Shown here in pieces: positions 20,935 to 32,215 of a stretch of DNA of 64,000 nucleotides. A program made the translations under genes and the position numbers. A model generated the notes under the pieces. The model did no database searches. It had not been told where the DNA came from and saw only the letters and a list, made by a program, of their open reading frames with translations. The DNA is from Gari tellinella (taxonomy: Eukaryota > Mollusca > Bivalvia > Cardiida > Psammobiidae): NCBI GenBank assembly GCA_922989275.2, contig OV277870.1:36142356-36206355 (forward strand), in the 5' to 3' direction. Position 1 is the first letter of the stretch. Each line of letters starts with the position of its first letter.

Positions 20935-22081
20935 GCCCCGGTTACACAGACGGTCGGGTTTAAATCGGTACCCAATCGGTCTAATTATTTGTTGTTTTGA
21001 TCGGTTGTCATAAGTGATTTAATTTCAGGCTTTCTGTGTAACCGGGTATCGGTGATGAATAATTGTTCAATCGGTCAAACGCCACCCCGCCTCCGATTGG
21101 CCACCGATTGGCGACTCATGAAATCCAATGGGCCACCGATTAAAAGCACCCAACAACCAATCAATAATCGATGAATACCGATAAAACACCGATGAAATGA
21201 TGGCGGCAACCGATTGATCACCAATTGATCACCGATTGAACTACCATTAACAACCGATGAAAACCGACGAGATCCCGCGTTTTAATTCTCATCTTTTTTT
21301 ATCGGTGGTAAGTATCAGTTCATTGGTGCTTTATCGGTGGTTTATCGGTGACTCGTCGGTGATATCGATAGTAGACATATAGGATAACTGTTTTTTTCAG
21401 TGTAAGATCGAAATTTAATCCATTGAGTGAACATCAGACGTTATATTTTCACGAGTGGCGAAGCCACGAGTGAAAATATAACAGTCTGATGTTCACGAAA
21501 TGGATTAAATTCGATCTTACACTGAACAAACACAGTTATTCTATTTATTTATGCTTTTAAGCCACTTTTTAAACGAAATTGTTTAAAAATTGAAAGCGAA
21601 CGTACATTATTTATCCCGTGTTGAGCCCCACGTTTTATGTCGAACACATGTGCGTGACAGTTGGCGGTATAATTTGACGTCATCCGAATGACTTCGTTGC
21701 TCCCGAGTTTGGATTCGTGCTCTTCCGGTGAGTAGTTCGCGACAAATCGGACTGCCGGAATTTAACGATAAGACACGATTGACTACGATTCTTGGGGAGC
21801 CCTACGGGGAAAATTCATAATAAAAGCGATTGGTGATAATCCACTGCAGTGGATTACCAAGTGATCATCCACTGCTATATCGTGGTAATCCACCGAAAAG
21901 CATAAATAAAGGTTGTCAATCGGTTTTTGTTAAATATTTTCACCGATCGAGAATTTTAAACACGTTTAAAATTCCCAATCGGTGATTTTTCCCCGACGAA
22001 ACTCATCTTTTTCATCGGACCCTCCCTAGTTTGGCGAAAAACAACCGATCTATCACCGATGGCTCTGTGTAACACCCCGGT
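20935..22081. mobile_element. 1.15-kb element with CCGGTTACACAGA ends and many ACCGAT motifs
   Basis: Left GCCCCGGTTACACAGACGG, right (inverse) CCGGGGTGTTACACAGAGCC, TTAT on both outer sides. The 250-400 nt at each end are packed with ATCGGT / ACCGAT(T) motifs, like clustered transposase-binding sites. No frame encodes a transposase, so non-autonomous. Superfamily not assigned. Confidence 0.65.
21384..21540. repeat. 157-bp palindrome nested in the preceding element
   Basis: Arms of about 75 nt from ATAACTGTTTTTTTCAGTG to CACTGAACAAACACAGTTAT with centre GTGGCGAAGCCAC. Pairing is almost complete. Probably its own foldback element. Confidence 0.85.
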
Positions 22082-22250
22082 TATAGTTACATGAGAAATT
22101 AATGTCTCCAAAATGTGTGAGATAAAGTTGATGACGTTACTCTAATGTCATATTTATAAAGGCGTTATTTCGTCATACGGGATTCCAAAACAAAAGCCTA
22201 TTGCTTTAAAAAAAATCAAAATAGTTGGTTATGTGAGAAAAAGAATGTGT

Positions 22251-22346
22251 CGTCGATGTTTAAGACATGTTGATCTTAAACTCGTCTAGAATAGAAAGGT
22301 TATTTCAATTCTAGACTTGTTTGAGATCAGCTTGTCTAAATCATCG
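22251..22346. repeat. Imperfect inverted repeat
   Basis: GTCGATGTTTAAGACATGTT pairs with GCTTGTCTAAATCATCGAT. Inner arms TCTAGAAT and ATTCTAGA flank AGAAAGGTTATTTCA. Confidence 0.7.
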
Positions 22347-22464
22347 ATTCATGACAGATCCTATATTTCCTTAATAGCCGGTCTTTTTCGTTTAAATAGA
22401 ATAAATGTACATGGATAACCCCGAACTCACTAAAGTCGAATTTACTATACTCGTAATTTACTAT

Positions 22465-22692
22465 CCCTTTGGCATGAAATTAATCTTAAGAGTTTTACTC
22501 CTTTACCACAACATTGTCGTCTGCTTCAAAATGTGGTTGTAAGACCATTTCATAGTTAGGTTTAAAGTAGAACGACTTAAGAAATATCGATACGAGTGTC
22601 ACACAGTTTGGATCCTGATCAGACGCCGCGTTACGCGGTGTCTGATCTAGATCCAAACTGTTTGCAAAGTCGATTTAATACGACCTCGGTGA
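22465..22692. mobile_element. M2 MITE, 228 bp
   Basis: CCCTTTGGCATGAAATTAAT on the left, CGACCTCGGTGA on the right before TTAA (22693-22696). Left target is CTAT. CATTGTCGTCTGCTTC is conserved. Alpha1 hairpin about 22,600-22,664 with apex CGCGTTACGCG. Confidence 0.75.
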
Positions 22693-22915
22693 TTAAAAAT
22701 GTTCGACTTCAAATTGCTACCGACAATTTTAGGGGCAGGTTCGACTTCAGCGAATTGAAGTGAGTATCGACTAAAGATGAATTTCACTGGTGGCTATGTA
22801 GAGGAAGGGTTATCATGCGATGTATTTCGTTTTCTTTAAACTTTAGACAGGCTAGTACTGAAGTATATGCCATAAACAAATCTCCCTTCTCTCCAACGGC
22901 ATCAAAGAGTAAGCC

Positions 22916-23130
22916 CTTCATTGCCATAACGTCATCAATTCAAAACAACTATCGTCTGATTTTATTTTTCAAATTTTAACTTTAGGTAGTTTGACTTGAG
23001 AAATATTGAAATTGAGTGTCAAACAGTTTGGATCCTGATCAGACGCCGCGTTACGCGGCGTCTGATCAGGATCTAAACTGTTTGCAAATAGCGAATGTAC
23101 CCGGGGTAAAGCAGTGAAAAGGATTATACA
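22916..23130. mobile_element. M2b MITE, tandem copy 1
   Basis: AAGCCCTTCATTGCCATAAC, ACTATCGTCTGATTTTA, then a perfect-apex alpha1 hairpin at 23,020-23,084, ending GTAAAGCAGTGAAAAGGATT. The right part is nearly identical to the copy 260 bp downstream. Confidence 0.8.
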
Positions 23131-23168
23131 TGTACTGCATACAATACAAACGATACAGATGTTTTTAA

Positions 23169-23390
23169 CCCCTTCACGGTCGTGACGTCATCAATTCTAA
23201 ACAATTATCGTCTGCTTTTTTTTTTAAATTCAAATTTTAGGTATATCTATTCTGACGTAAGAAATATTGAAATGAGTGTCAAACAGTTTGGATCCTGATC
23301 AGACGCCGCGTTACGCGGCGTCTGATCAGGATCTAAACTGTTTGCAAATAGCGAATGTACCCGGGGTATGGCAGTGAAAAGGATTATACA
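23169..23390. mobile_element. M2b MITE, tandem copy 2
   Basis: TTAA at 23165-23168, left end CCCCTTCACGGTCGTGACGT, TGACGTCA octamer at 23,183-23,190, TTATCGTCTGC, alpha1 hairpin 23,280-23,344. The right end reads GGCAGTGAAAAGGATTA. Confidence 0.85.
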
Positions 23391-23715
23391 TGTACTTCAT
23401 ACAATACATACGATACAGATGCATTTTATCAATTTGACTTTGTCATTTTCAAAAATGTTAGAAGTTTGTTTCAATGTGGCCTTCATCTCGGTTTGTCGAA
23501 TTGAAGCCCCATTTTGTGTAAATATCAAATCTACTATGAGTTATTAGATTTGTACTTATGGTAATTCTATCTTCGTCGTAATTATGTTAGTGATGAGATC
23601 AGCGTCTCATTTCAACCAATGCTTGAGTTTGACATTGTAAACATAATCAAAGCCAGAAGGGATGATGGAGAAAATATCACTTATCTTTAGAATATGGTTT
23701 ATTTCAGGAAATATG

Positions 23716-23937
23716 CAGGGCCCCGTTTTATGAAACGTCGTACGACAAATTTTGTCGTAAGTTAGGTTCTAAAATTCTAAATTAGTATCTATTTCTCCAT
23801 CTAATCCTGTCTTGTGACATCTCTTTGGAATTGTCTTGAAAAGACGACATATATAGGGAATCAGAAATTAAATGTATTTTAAAGGTTTGACTAACGACCG
23901 GTTTTGTCGTGCGACTTTTCTTAAAACTGACCCCAGG
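23716..23937. mobile_element. MITE with CAGGGCCCCGTTTTA ends (M9 group)
   Basis: CAGGGCCCCGTTTTATGAAA on the left; inverse CTTAAAACTGACCCCAGG on the right. Subterminal CGTCGTACGACAAA and TTTGTCGTGCGAC also pair. hAT-like ends; no central alpha or beta hairpin. Confidence 0.65.
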
Positions 23938-24055
23938 TTTTGCAGATACATGTACATACTTATTTGAAAGTTTTGTAGTTTGTTTGGGGTATTTTTGTGT
24001 AGTTTTTTTGTTTTTGTTAATTCCAATTTCAAATTAATTCCAGCTCATTGTTCTA

Positions 24056-24377
24056 CAGTGCTCTCTCTCTACAATGACACCCAATAGGAGTCACACATTG
24101 TGAGAGTTGTTCGGAGAGAGTCGTTATAGGGAGTGAAATTGGCTTACATATCCAAACAGCTTGATCTAGATTCAAGCCGTTTGTCACTCGTCATTATGTT
24201 TATTTTCTGTCAAAATGAACATTGTGCAACTTTGAGAAAAACAGCAGACGACGATTTCAAACAGATGATATTGCAGCCGTGAAAAGGTTTGACATAATTT
24301 TCTTGTTTGGGAAACAGCGGCAAGCGTCGTTGTAAGGAGGGAATCGTTGTTGGGAGGATCGTTATAGGGAGTGATCG
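24056..24377. mobile_element. M3 MITE with collapsed hairpin
   Basis: TA then CAGTGCTCTCTCTCTACAAT. Body GTTGTTCGGAGAGAGTCG and CAGCAGACGACGATTTC. The alpha1 hairpin is reduced to CCAAACAGCTTGATCTAGAT then TCAAGCCGTTTG: the apex is gone. The right end is degenerate. Confidence 0.75.
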
Positions 24378-24530
24378 TTTTGTGGTTTGTTTTGGGTAAT
24401 TTTGTTTTTATTTATTCATTTGTTTGTTTTTGGTTTTTTGTTGTCTGTTGTTTTTTGGCAATGAAACAAAGGTCTCTGTACACATGTTTGGCAGAGTACA
24501 GATCAAACCATTGAGCCCGGAAACATTTAA

Positions 24531-24767
24531 CCCCATAGCTTTGTTCTTAATTTGAAAACAGGTAACCACTTAAAGCAGGTTGAAAGTAAAGCAGAATGCG
24601 CCATAAGGCGCATTCTGCTTTACTTTCAACCTGCTTTAAGCAACAATCTGATAGAATATAGAAAGTATTTCTAATGTTCAATAATTTTAACTGTACAAGT
24701 TGGAACCATCTTCTTCAGTGGAGGAATAAATAAGAGGCGTAAAAAGGCGTATTTATGGGGTAATTGG
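24531..24767. mobile_element. M4 MITE, complete, 237 bp, TTAA-flanked
   Basis: TTAA at 24527-24530 and 24768-24771. CCCCATAGCTTTGTTC on the left, TTTATGGGGTAATTGG on the right. The beta1 hairpin 24,569-24,640 has perfect 34-nt arms around loop ATAA. Confidence 0.92.
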
Positions 24768-24822
24768 TTAATGGATACTTCCAGTTTCAAATTAAGTCTA
24801 CCTCATTGTTGGTTTACATTAA

Positions 24823-25050
24823 CCCTTTCACTGGCAATTCTTAGGTGATAATTTTACCCCTTCACCTTTTAATTGTCGTCTGCTTCAATTGTGTTGTCTA
24901 ATATATCGTTTTAAAGTTTAAAAAAGTAAGGCTGTATGACTGAAGAAATCTGAAAACGAGTGTCAAACAGTTTGGATCCTGATCAGAAGTCGCGTTAGGT
25001 TTCCAAACTGTTTGCAAAAGCGCTTTTAAGCGTCATTGACAGTGAAAGGG
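24823..25050. mobile_element. M2 MITE with half-deleted hairpin
   Basis: TTAA at 24819-24822, CCCTTTCACTGGCA on the left; TTGACAGTGAAAGGG then TTAT on the right. The hairpin keeps the left arm to GATCAGAAGTCGCG and only TTTCCAAACTGTTTG of the right arm. Confidence 0.88.
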
Positions 25051-25250
25051 TTATACACCAAATATAACAAACAGGGTAGATCCTGACCATAGCACTCCTT
25101 CATTAAAGTGATTTTCCCCATAAGTTTTCTACATTTTCCCTAAGTATCTCCCTTAAGTTGGTGGAATTACTGAAGTATTATTCGTTAAATCCATTCAGAA
25201 ATCAAGCAGGCTCGCAACGCCATTTTAGTACCAATTTTAGAACAGAAATA

Positions 25251-25453
25251 CAGTAAAACCTCTCTATTACATACATAAAATTGTGTTTATTATTAGGTGT
25301 TTACAATAGGTAACTGCTTAAAGCATGGTGACAGTAAAACAGACAGCTCTTTTAATAGCTTTCTGTTTACTGTCACCTTTCCTATAGCTGTACTTGTCTG
25401 TTATACAACAAATTAGCATTCGTTTTAGTGGTCATGTTAGAGAGTTTTTACTG
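25251..25453. mobile_element. M5 MITE, complete, 203 bp, TA-flanked
   Basis: CAGTAAAACCTCTCTATTAC on the left, AGAGAGTTTTTACTG on the right, TA at 25249-25250 and 25454-25455. The beta2 hairpin (about 25,316-25,390) is decayed around its apex. Confidence 0.85.
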
Positions 25454-25717
25454 TATCACCAAGATTTTATGTTGCCTCCGGAAAAAAATCCGTCCCACTG
25501 GCAAGTCTTTTATATACTTTTGTTTTTTCCGAGAAGTTTTGTGAACAAAACCTTAGTGAATACTCAAAAGGTAAGGGGAAAATTTTTAAGTACGAAATTT
25601 CGTAGCTTTATGAATATATATGGTCACAGGCTAATCAAAACAACATGTATTACTATATAGGAACATTTGTGTTCAATGGCCATACCATGACAAACCATGG
25701 CGCTTTTAGAGGGCGCC

Positions 25718-25793
25718 TTCTTAACTTTTCACACTCAATGACGCATAAAGGCGCTTTTGCAAACAGTTTGAATTCTGATCAGACGCCGCGTAA
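25718..25793. mobile_element. Half M2 element ending at the hairpin apex
   Basis: TTAACTTTTCACACTCAATG runs inward to CAAACAGTTTGAATTCTGAT then CAGACGCCGCG and stops there. The other arm and other half are missing. Confidence 0.65.
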
Positions 25794-25840
25794 ATCGGAA
25801 AGCCATCCGGGTGTTTACGTGGAAATCTCTGCGCTGTTTA

Positions 25841-26055
25841 CCTGGGCCCCGTTTTACTTATAAACTACTTACACAAAAATTTTAATTATCACTCGCTACA
25901 AACAGCAAATAGCCAGATCAGAGTACGCGCTTTTAGCGCGTCCTCTGATCTGGCTATTTGCTGTTTGCAAACGTTTATGATCGAAAAATAAGAGTTAAAC
26001 GAGTTTGACTTACGCAAACAATTTACGTAAGTAGTTAAGTAAAACGGGCCCCTGG
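25841..26055. mobile_element. MITE with CTGGGCCCCGTTTTAC ends and an alpha-type hairpin (M9 group)
   Basis: CCTGGGCCCCGTTTTACTTA on the left, AAGTAAAACGGGCCCCTGG on the right, subterminal ACTACTTAC / GTAAGTAGTT. The hairpin 25,899-25,967 has arms CAAACAGCAAATAGCCAGAT and the inverse, apex ACGCGCTTTTAGCGCGT. This puts an alpha-like cassette in a hAT-like frame. Confidence 0.75.
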
Positions 26056-26059
26056 ACTA

Positions 26060-26460
26060 TGTTTTCAGCTTAAGCATAATTTAGCCGCTTTAGGCTTTAG
26101 AACACATCAATCCTTCTATTTTTCTTAGCCGTTAATCTGCTGTATTGATGCATTTAAATAAAAATCAAACGTCGTTTTCTTCACGAAAAGTATGGATTGC
26201 ATATTGTTGTTAAGGTTTTTAATGAATGATGCAAAACAACCAAAACCTTCCCTTGGAAAGTAAGTATTTTGGTATTTTTGCAGTGAACCTTTTGTTCGCC
26301 TTGAAGGAGCTCCTTACTATGCTGTCTTAAAACGGTGTCTGTTGGATTAATCCACTTAAATCCAAAACCAGACACAGATATATAAAACGATTACATATTA
26401 TGGTGTAGTACTTTAATGAATATTGTAAAACCCGGCCACAAGCTGTTTGCGGAAAGGAGT
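26060..26460. other. No recognised feature
   Basis: Nothing seen. The minus ORF 26,181-26,375 is unrecognised. Confidence 0.5.
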
Positions 26461-26464
26461 ATTT

Positions 26465-27310
26465 TTAGCTCGCCTATTCGGAGAATGGGGGGCTTATGGA
26501 ATCACCCCGGCGTCGGCGTCGGCGTTGGTTTTTCATGGTTAAAGTTTTGGGGTAAGTGTTGTAATGCACTAATACATCATGAAATATTTACATTAGGAAG
26601 CTGATATTTTGATTGGAGGTGCCCTGTGGGTTGAACATTGATGTTGTGTAGTTAAAATTTAAAATAAAGTTTAAATTTAGTCAAAATTTTACCTTTTGTG
26701 GACTTAGGTTTTTCGGCTGATTGCTCATGGTTAAAGTTTTGGGGTAAGTGTTGTTATGCACTAATACTACAATAAATATTTGTATTAGGAAGCTGGTATT
26801 TGGAATGGAGGTGCCCTGTGGGTTGAACAGTGATGTTGCGTAGTTAAAATTTTAAAAAAAGTTTAAATTTAGTCAAAATTTAACCTGTTGAGGACTTAGG
26901 TTTTTCGGCTGATTTCATATGGTTAAAGTTTTGGGGTAAGAGTTGTAATGCACTAATACTACATGAAATATGTGTATTAGGAAGCTGATATTTGGATTGG
27001 AGGTGCCCTGTGGGTTGAACATTGATGTTGCGTAGTTAAACTTTTAAAAAAAAGTTTAAATTTAGTCAAAATTTCACCTTTTGTGGACTTAGAGTTTTGG
27101 GACTGAACTTTCAAAGTTAGTTATGGAGTAAGTGTTGTAATGCACTTATACTACATGACATATTTGCATTAGGAAGTTGATATTTTGAATGGAGGTTCCC
27201 TGTGGCTTGAATATCAATGTACTGATACACTTTTCTTTTGATAGTTACCTATTTAAGAAAGGTTTAATTAGGCGAGCTTTGCTGTTCTCCGACAGCTCTT
27301 GTTGTATTTT
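26465..27310. mobile_element. Repeat with AGCTCGCCTA ends and about four 180-200-bp tandem units
   Basis: TTAGCTCGCCTATTCGGAGA on the left; TTAGGCGAGCT then CTGTTCTCCGACAGCTC on the right. Units start near 26,541, 26,733, 26,935 and 27,113, each with AAAGTTTTGGGGTAAG, TAGGAAGCTGATATTT and GGAGGTGCCCTGTGG. The end motif resembles that of 15,836-17,237 but the tandem unit is different. Confidence 0.75.
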
Positions 27311-27454
27311 GGCATCAGAATTATTGTGTGCCTTGAAGGGAAAGATCGGTATTGATCACTATGGTCATGGCGCTAATCCGCCAGGCCAGGACCAAACAGG
27401 GGTAAAAAAAATGTTTATAGACTATGGAAGGCCGGTGCGCCATGCTTATTGCTA

Positions 27455-27600
27455 GTTGTAAAATGCCAAATGCAAAATGCGAAATGCTATCTGTGAAATA
27501 TTAAATGCTATTTGCTATATGCGAATTGCTATTTGCGAAATGCTATTTGCTAATGCCAAATGCTTAATGCTATTTGCGCCGAATGCGAAATGCTTTGACG
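27455..27600. repeat. Degenerate AAATGC / ATTTGC array, left arm
   Basis: A run of short units such as GCGAAATGCTATTTGC. Together with 28,280-28,525, where the inverse units (GCATTTAGC, GCATTTCGC) run, it forms a large inverted pair about 700 nt apart. Confidence 0.7.
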
Positions 27601-28279
27601 GACTCCTCAAATGGCGGTTTTTCTCAATCATTTGACATTCAGCAAATCGCTTTTAGCATTTAGCAAATCGCACTTAGGCCAAATAAAAAATTACCCGTGT
27701 TTCCTATTACATGCAAAAAAAAATTAGGGACAGACGGTCGGAAAATCATTTTTTAACACAATCATATAATGATATAGTCTATTTAACTTTTCTGATGGAG
27801 TATTTAATATAATCATATTCATATATGAAAACATATGAATGTATTTTATATTGCAGAGCCCTGGGCTATACATAAAAAACCTTAAAAATATCAATTCAAA
27901 TTATTAATTGATAGGTCCCATCAGTACCAAAATTACCTTAAAATTGAAACTGGTATGATTGTTAACCAGCATTGGTATACCAAACCGGCAAAGTAGTGAC
28001 TTATATATGGTGGGATAAATAATATTTTGAAATGTGTTGTATGCTTGTCAAATATGTCAATAAAATGCATTGTCTGCATGTTGAATATGTCAATGGTTAA
28101 TTAACTAGCAGATCATAACTGCACGGAAGGTACTTTATGGCAAATTGAGATCAAATTTCTTTTAGATATTTGTTTATCTAAAAATCAATTTTTAAAACAC
28201 TCAAAAGACTATCGGAGGGAAAAACTAGGGTCGGTCGGGTTACCGGAAACAGAGGTATTTTTGTTTGGCCATAGTACAG

Positions 28280-28525
28280 CAATTCGCATTTGGCATAAAG
28301 GATTCTGCGAATAGCATTTTTGCAATTTGCATTTAGCATTTTTGTAATTCGCAAATGGCATTTTACAAAACGCATTTCGCAATCAGCATTTAGCATTTTG
28401 CATTTTACAAATAACATTAAGCATTAAACACACCCTAATAGAATTTTGTACTTAATTAGCATTTCGCGATTCGCATTTAGCATTTCGCATATAGCAAGTT
28501 GCATTTAGCATTTAGCATACTAGAC
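28280..28525. repeat. Degenerate GCATTT array, right arm
   Basis: Repeated AGCATTTAGCATTTTG-type units, inverse of the array at 27,455-27,600. The intervening DNA (27,610-28,270) has no gene. Confidence 0.7.
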
Positions 28526-28529
28526 CAAC

Positions 28530-28820
28530 TACATTATAAGATTAACTGTTACTTCACACATTCATAGTTCTATCTTGTAATGTGTACTTTTAGGGATACG
28601 CTGATTATTTTAAGACAATCCAATCACAGTACATTGGGTAAACAACGGCGTAATCATAAATGACAATAAAGTCGTAACTTGCCAGCGGCAAAGTTGAAAC
28701 GGAGATGTGTTTTGGATACCTACAGGCAAATTACAGCAAACTATATAATAATTCATCTCTATTTCTTAGGCGTTGTTTTGGTATAATTCTAGGCTTTCCT
28801 ATAGGAGAGCTTCAACTAGG
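28530..28820. other. No recognised feature
   Basis: Nothing seen. Confidence 0.5.
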
Positions 28821-28825
28821 ATTAA

Positions 28826-29062
28826 CTCTTTCACTGCAGAGTTTTATCGTCTGCTTTAACAATCCTACCGCCAAAATAACGCATGCACTGGTACTGTCGT
28901 CTGCATTATTTTAAAGTCAGCTTTATGGCTGTTTTGACTAAAGAAATGTCGATACGAGTGTCAAACAGTTTTAGATCCTGATCAGACGCCGCTATACGCA
29001 GCGTATGATCTAGATCCAAACTGTTTGCAAAGTTGCCTTTTGGCATCCCTTATCAGGAAGTA
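28826..29062. mobile_element. M2 MITE, diverged right end
   Basis: TTAA at 28822-28825, CTCTTTCACTGCAGAG on the left, TTTATCGTCTGCTTTAAC inside. The alpha1 hairpin (about 28,962-29,028) has an apex changed to GCCGCTATACGCAGC. The right end is decayed. Confidence 0.7.
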
Positions 29063-29245
29063 TAAGCTTGTTGATACCGATATTTTCACATATATATTTT
29101 GATCACATTTGTCGTAAAGCGAAGACAATTTGAAGATATATTTTCATACTATGGGTACTCCTTTATTCTTTCCCAAAGCACACGCTGTTACACCAGTTGG
29201 TGATGCACATTATTATCACTGTTAAGCCAGATCAAACGCCAAGTT

Positions 29246-29567
29246 CAGTACTCCCTCTCTACAACAACTTCCAGTGGGAGACAAATATTGTGTGTGTTGT
29301 TCGGAAGGAGTTGTTGTTGGGAGATGAAATTAATACCATTAGAGTGCAAATAGTTCGAATGGATCTGGATGGATTTAACCTGATTGACAAAATGACCAGT
29401 AGATCTATGTAGCTTTTAGAAAAAACAACAGACGAAAATTTGAATTAAAAAGACTACATTGCAGTTCTCAGTGAAAGAGTAAATAATGTCTTGTATGGGA
29501 ACAGCAGCAAGCATTGTTGTATGAAGGGAATCGTTGTAGGGAGGGCCATTATAGGGAGGGAACACTG
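29246..29567. mobile_element. M3 MITE lacking the hairpin
   Basis: CAGTACTCCCTCTCTACAAC on the left, GGGAGGGAACACTG then TA on the right. Between TGCAAATAGTTCGAATGG and the AAACAACAGACGAAAATTT block the alpha1 palindrome is reduced to an unpaired remnant. Confidence 0.8.
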
Positions 29568-29569
29568 TA

Positions 29570-30460
29570 TAATGTACATCTGTATTCTCGCGGTACTTAA
29601 TGTTTAAATAAAACGTGTAATTAAATAAAAAGCAAACCTTTGTTTTGTTGGCTTTGCTCACGCTATTTACTTATTAATGTGTCAACTATTATGCAAGAAA
29701 TTACGACCTGAATGCAACAATAAAAAGCATGTTTACTTTTGTGCCAGTCGACCTTTTTGTGTACAATACGTCACAATTCTCGCGGTACATAGGTCAAGTA
29801 AATACAACAGTAAATGGCCAGAGTTCACTAAATTCATCTGAAATATCAAATTTCAGCAATATTAACAAACCGGAAGATTGAAATAATCATTTTCAAATTT
29901 ACCTTTTTATCATGTTTTGATATCTTTATTCTTCTGGGCGGTGAATACAACAGGACGGCCAACTTTAGTATGCTATCCAAATACCGTTCATTTACAGGTT
30001 TAATAGGTTTTTATCTTGTACATCATAATGGGAAACGACCATAACTGCAGAGAAATGGTTAAATACATGTAATGGTTTTAAAAAATTCCGATCCCGAAAT
30101 AGGTCTCTCTTATGCCATTGTTTTCCTTTTAAATGGATAAATATGTTTTATAGAATGCGAATTTAAAACTAATAGAACCGTTTAATTGCTACAACAATTG
30201 GACAAAATGTCTGATATTAATGCTTTCGAAGATTACGGGCAACGGCCTGGTGATGGTTGCAAAAAAGATCTATGTTTTTTGTTAGTTTAAAGTAAGTGAT
30301 AGGGGTACATAGAAAAGGGGATGACAACAGACGGTTTGTACAAACACAACCCTAAAACCAAAACACGGAGTAAAAACTGAAACAACATTTAAAGCGGCTC
30401 TCCTTCTCATAATCTAAATGAAAAAATAAATTGACCCTGGAATTTCATGCCAGTTTTCAG
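29570..30460. other. No recognised feature
   Basis: TCTCGCGGTAC occurs twice (29,583 and 29,778 regions). Otherwise nothing. Confidence 0.45.
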
Positions 30461-30464
30461 TTAA

Positions 30465-30703
30465 CCCTTTCATGGTCAAATTATTCGGGACATTTTTACC
30501 CCTTCACCGTTTCATTGTCGTCTGCTTCAATTTTGTTGTCTGCAAAGTCGATTCAAAGTTAAAAAATTAGCAATTATGACTTAAGAAATTTCAAACGAGT
30601 GTCATACAGTTTGGATCTTGGTCAGACGCCGCGTTACTCGGCGTCTGATCAAGATTCGAACTGGTTGCAAACGCGCTTTTAAGCGTCATTGAGAGCGAAA
30701 CGG
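30465..30703. mobile_element. M2 MITE, complete, 239 bp, TTAA-flanked
   Basis: TTAA at 30461-30464 and 30704-30707. CCCTTTCATGGTCAAATTAT on the left, GAGAGCGAAACGG on the right. CATTGTCGTCTGCTTC is conserved. The alpha1 hairpin (about 30,604-30,668) carries ATCTTGGTCAG / CTGATCAAGAT, partly covaried. Confidence 0.88.
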
Positions 30704-30719
30704 TTAAGTCAAGTTTATG

Positions 30720-30895
30720 TTTTACGGTTGTCATTTTGCAATACAAAATGTATATTGCAAACTGGCAAACAGTACAAACAACGATCAACGGGTTCCTATA
30801 TGCATCCTTTGATCTGACATAGGCCAAGTGTGTACTATTTGTAAATGACACCACGGTGTATTCGTCACTTGGGTTCAACGGCTTAAAACCAGTAA
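30720..30895. mobile_element. M6 MITE, degenerate, abutting the M2 above
   Basis: GGTTGTCATTTTGCAATAC, GGCCAAGTGTGTACTATTTG and ATTCGTCACTTGGGTTCAAC are M6 landmarks. The alpha2 arms no longer pair well. Confidence 0.5.
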
Positions 30896-30899
30896 GCTG

Positions 30900-31984
30900 C
30901 ATTATTCAGTAAAAGCTTATGGGAGTAGTAATGGGTCATAATAGGCCAACAACCTCACTTTTCAGTTAATTACCAATACTGGACCACAATGAAGGGAATG
31001 CCTTTTCTCCAAGTAAATTGAATTTACACATACAGATACAGATACAGACAGACAGAATTGTTTATTATGCATTTTCATGCATCGATACATCATTCATTCT
31101 TACATAAACATGTCATTAAATGTCATTTGGTATTGATACCCGGTCGCTTTTGACCTATAAGACACTGTAAATCAAATAAAAGACGTTCATTAAAACATGA
31201 TGTCTTATATACATATGCCACATTCCTGAAAAGAAGAATTTAGCTAAAACATTTACTTACAATTTAAGAGCATACGGATATAGCAGCAATATAAAAAGAA
31301 TTTAGAAAACTATAAAGGGTAAGACTTCTATACATGTCTAAAAGAAAGAAATTAAAATATAGATATACATCTTATGTTACTACATAAAAACTTTCCGCCT
31401 TTTATACATGTTGTTTAAAGTCTTTGCAAGCAAATTTTGCAATTCATTGCATTGCATCTAGTCAGATTTTAAAGCGATAACAAATGACAGAAAACTAGTA
31501 TTTAAGACATAGCAACTTAATGCAGAAACCAAAGTACATGTAAAGCAAAACTTCCTAAATGAGCTCTCTGCTTTAGTTCGCGCAAAATGCCACGAGGTCT
31601 GTACTGTACTTTATCTGCTGTGATATAGTAAAATATGTCTGATGGTGCATATTCATGGCGTATTTATGTTGTAATGGATAAAGAAGTTGACATTAGGTGA
31701 TATATTGATATAGTAACGATCTTAAACAATTCAATGTATCGATGCGACACTGTCAGTCGTTGAGAGCTAACATATATTCAGACATTACATTATTTCTAGA
31801 GTGCAAATCAGACAACCAATATCCAATCACATTAGTTAATGCTAGTGCAAATAGAAGAATTGACTGCAGTAGATGCACTCTTTGTGGCGCTTTCATTGCA
31901 TCCTATTTCTACGGGGGCTTACGTCAAACGCAATCTCAAGATTATTGCATTGACTTACATGTACCCCGGTAATAGTGGTTATTC
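30900..31984. other. Featureless except an (ACAGAT)n stretch
   Basis: A short ACAGAT / ACAGAC microsatellite lies at about 31,030-31,056. ORFs near 31,742-31,972 are unrecognised. Confidence 0.45.
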
Positions 31985-31989
31985 TGCTA

Positions 31990-32115
31990 ACAGTTTGGAT
32001 TCAAACTGTTTGACACTTATTTCAATATTTCGTTAGTCAAAGTACTTTAAATTTAAATTGGATAATAAAAGCAGACGATATTTTTAAAATTGATGACGTC
32101 ATGGCAGTGTGGTCG
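31990..32115. mobile_element. M2b right half with hairpin collapsed to its base
   Basis: AACAGTTTGGATTCAAACTG is all that remains of alpha1. It is followed by TTATTTCAATATTTCGTTAG, AGCAGACGATATTTTTAA and TTGATGACGTCATGGCAGTG. The TGACGTCA octamer is at 32,094-32,101. Confidence 0.75.
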
Positions 32116-32215
32116 TTTTGTTTCAAATTTAGTGTTAATGTCTCTTAGTTTAAGAAACCTAAAACGTAGGTCAAACTGATGGTATCCTCATAATCATTCA
32201 TCATCCGTGAAATTG

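Noticed and set aside
23280..23344. GC-rich hairpins as intrinsic terminators or riboswitches
   Set aside because: Eukaryotic context, no T-tract, and the hairpins sit inside transposons.
18907..24640. Regularly recurring palindromes as a CRISPR array
   Set aside because: Copies are hundreds to thousands of bases apart, lie inside different transposons, and the host is an animal.
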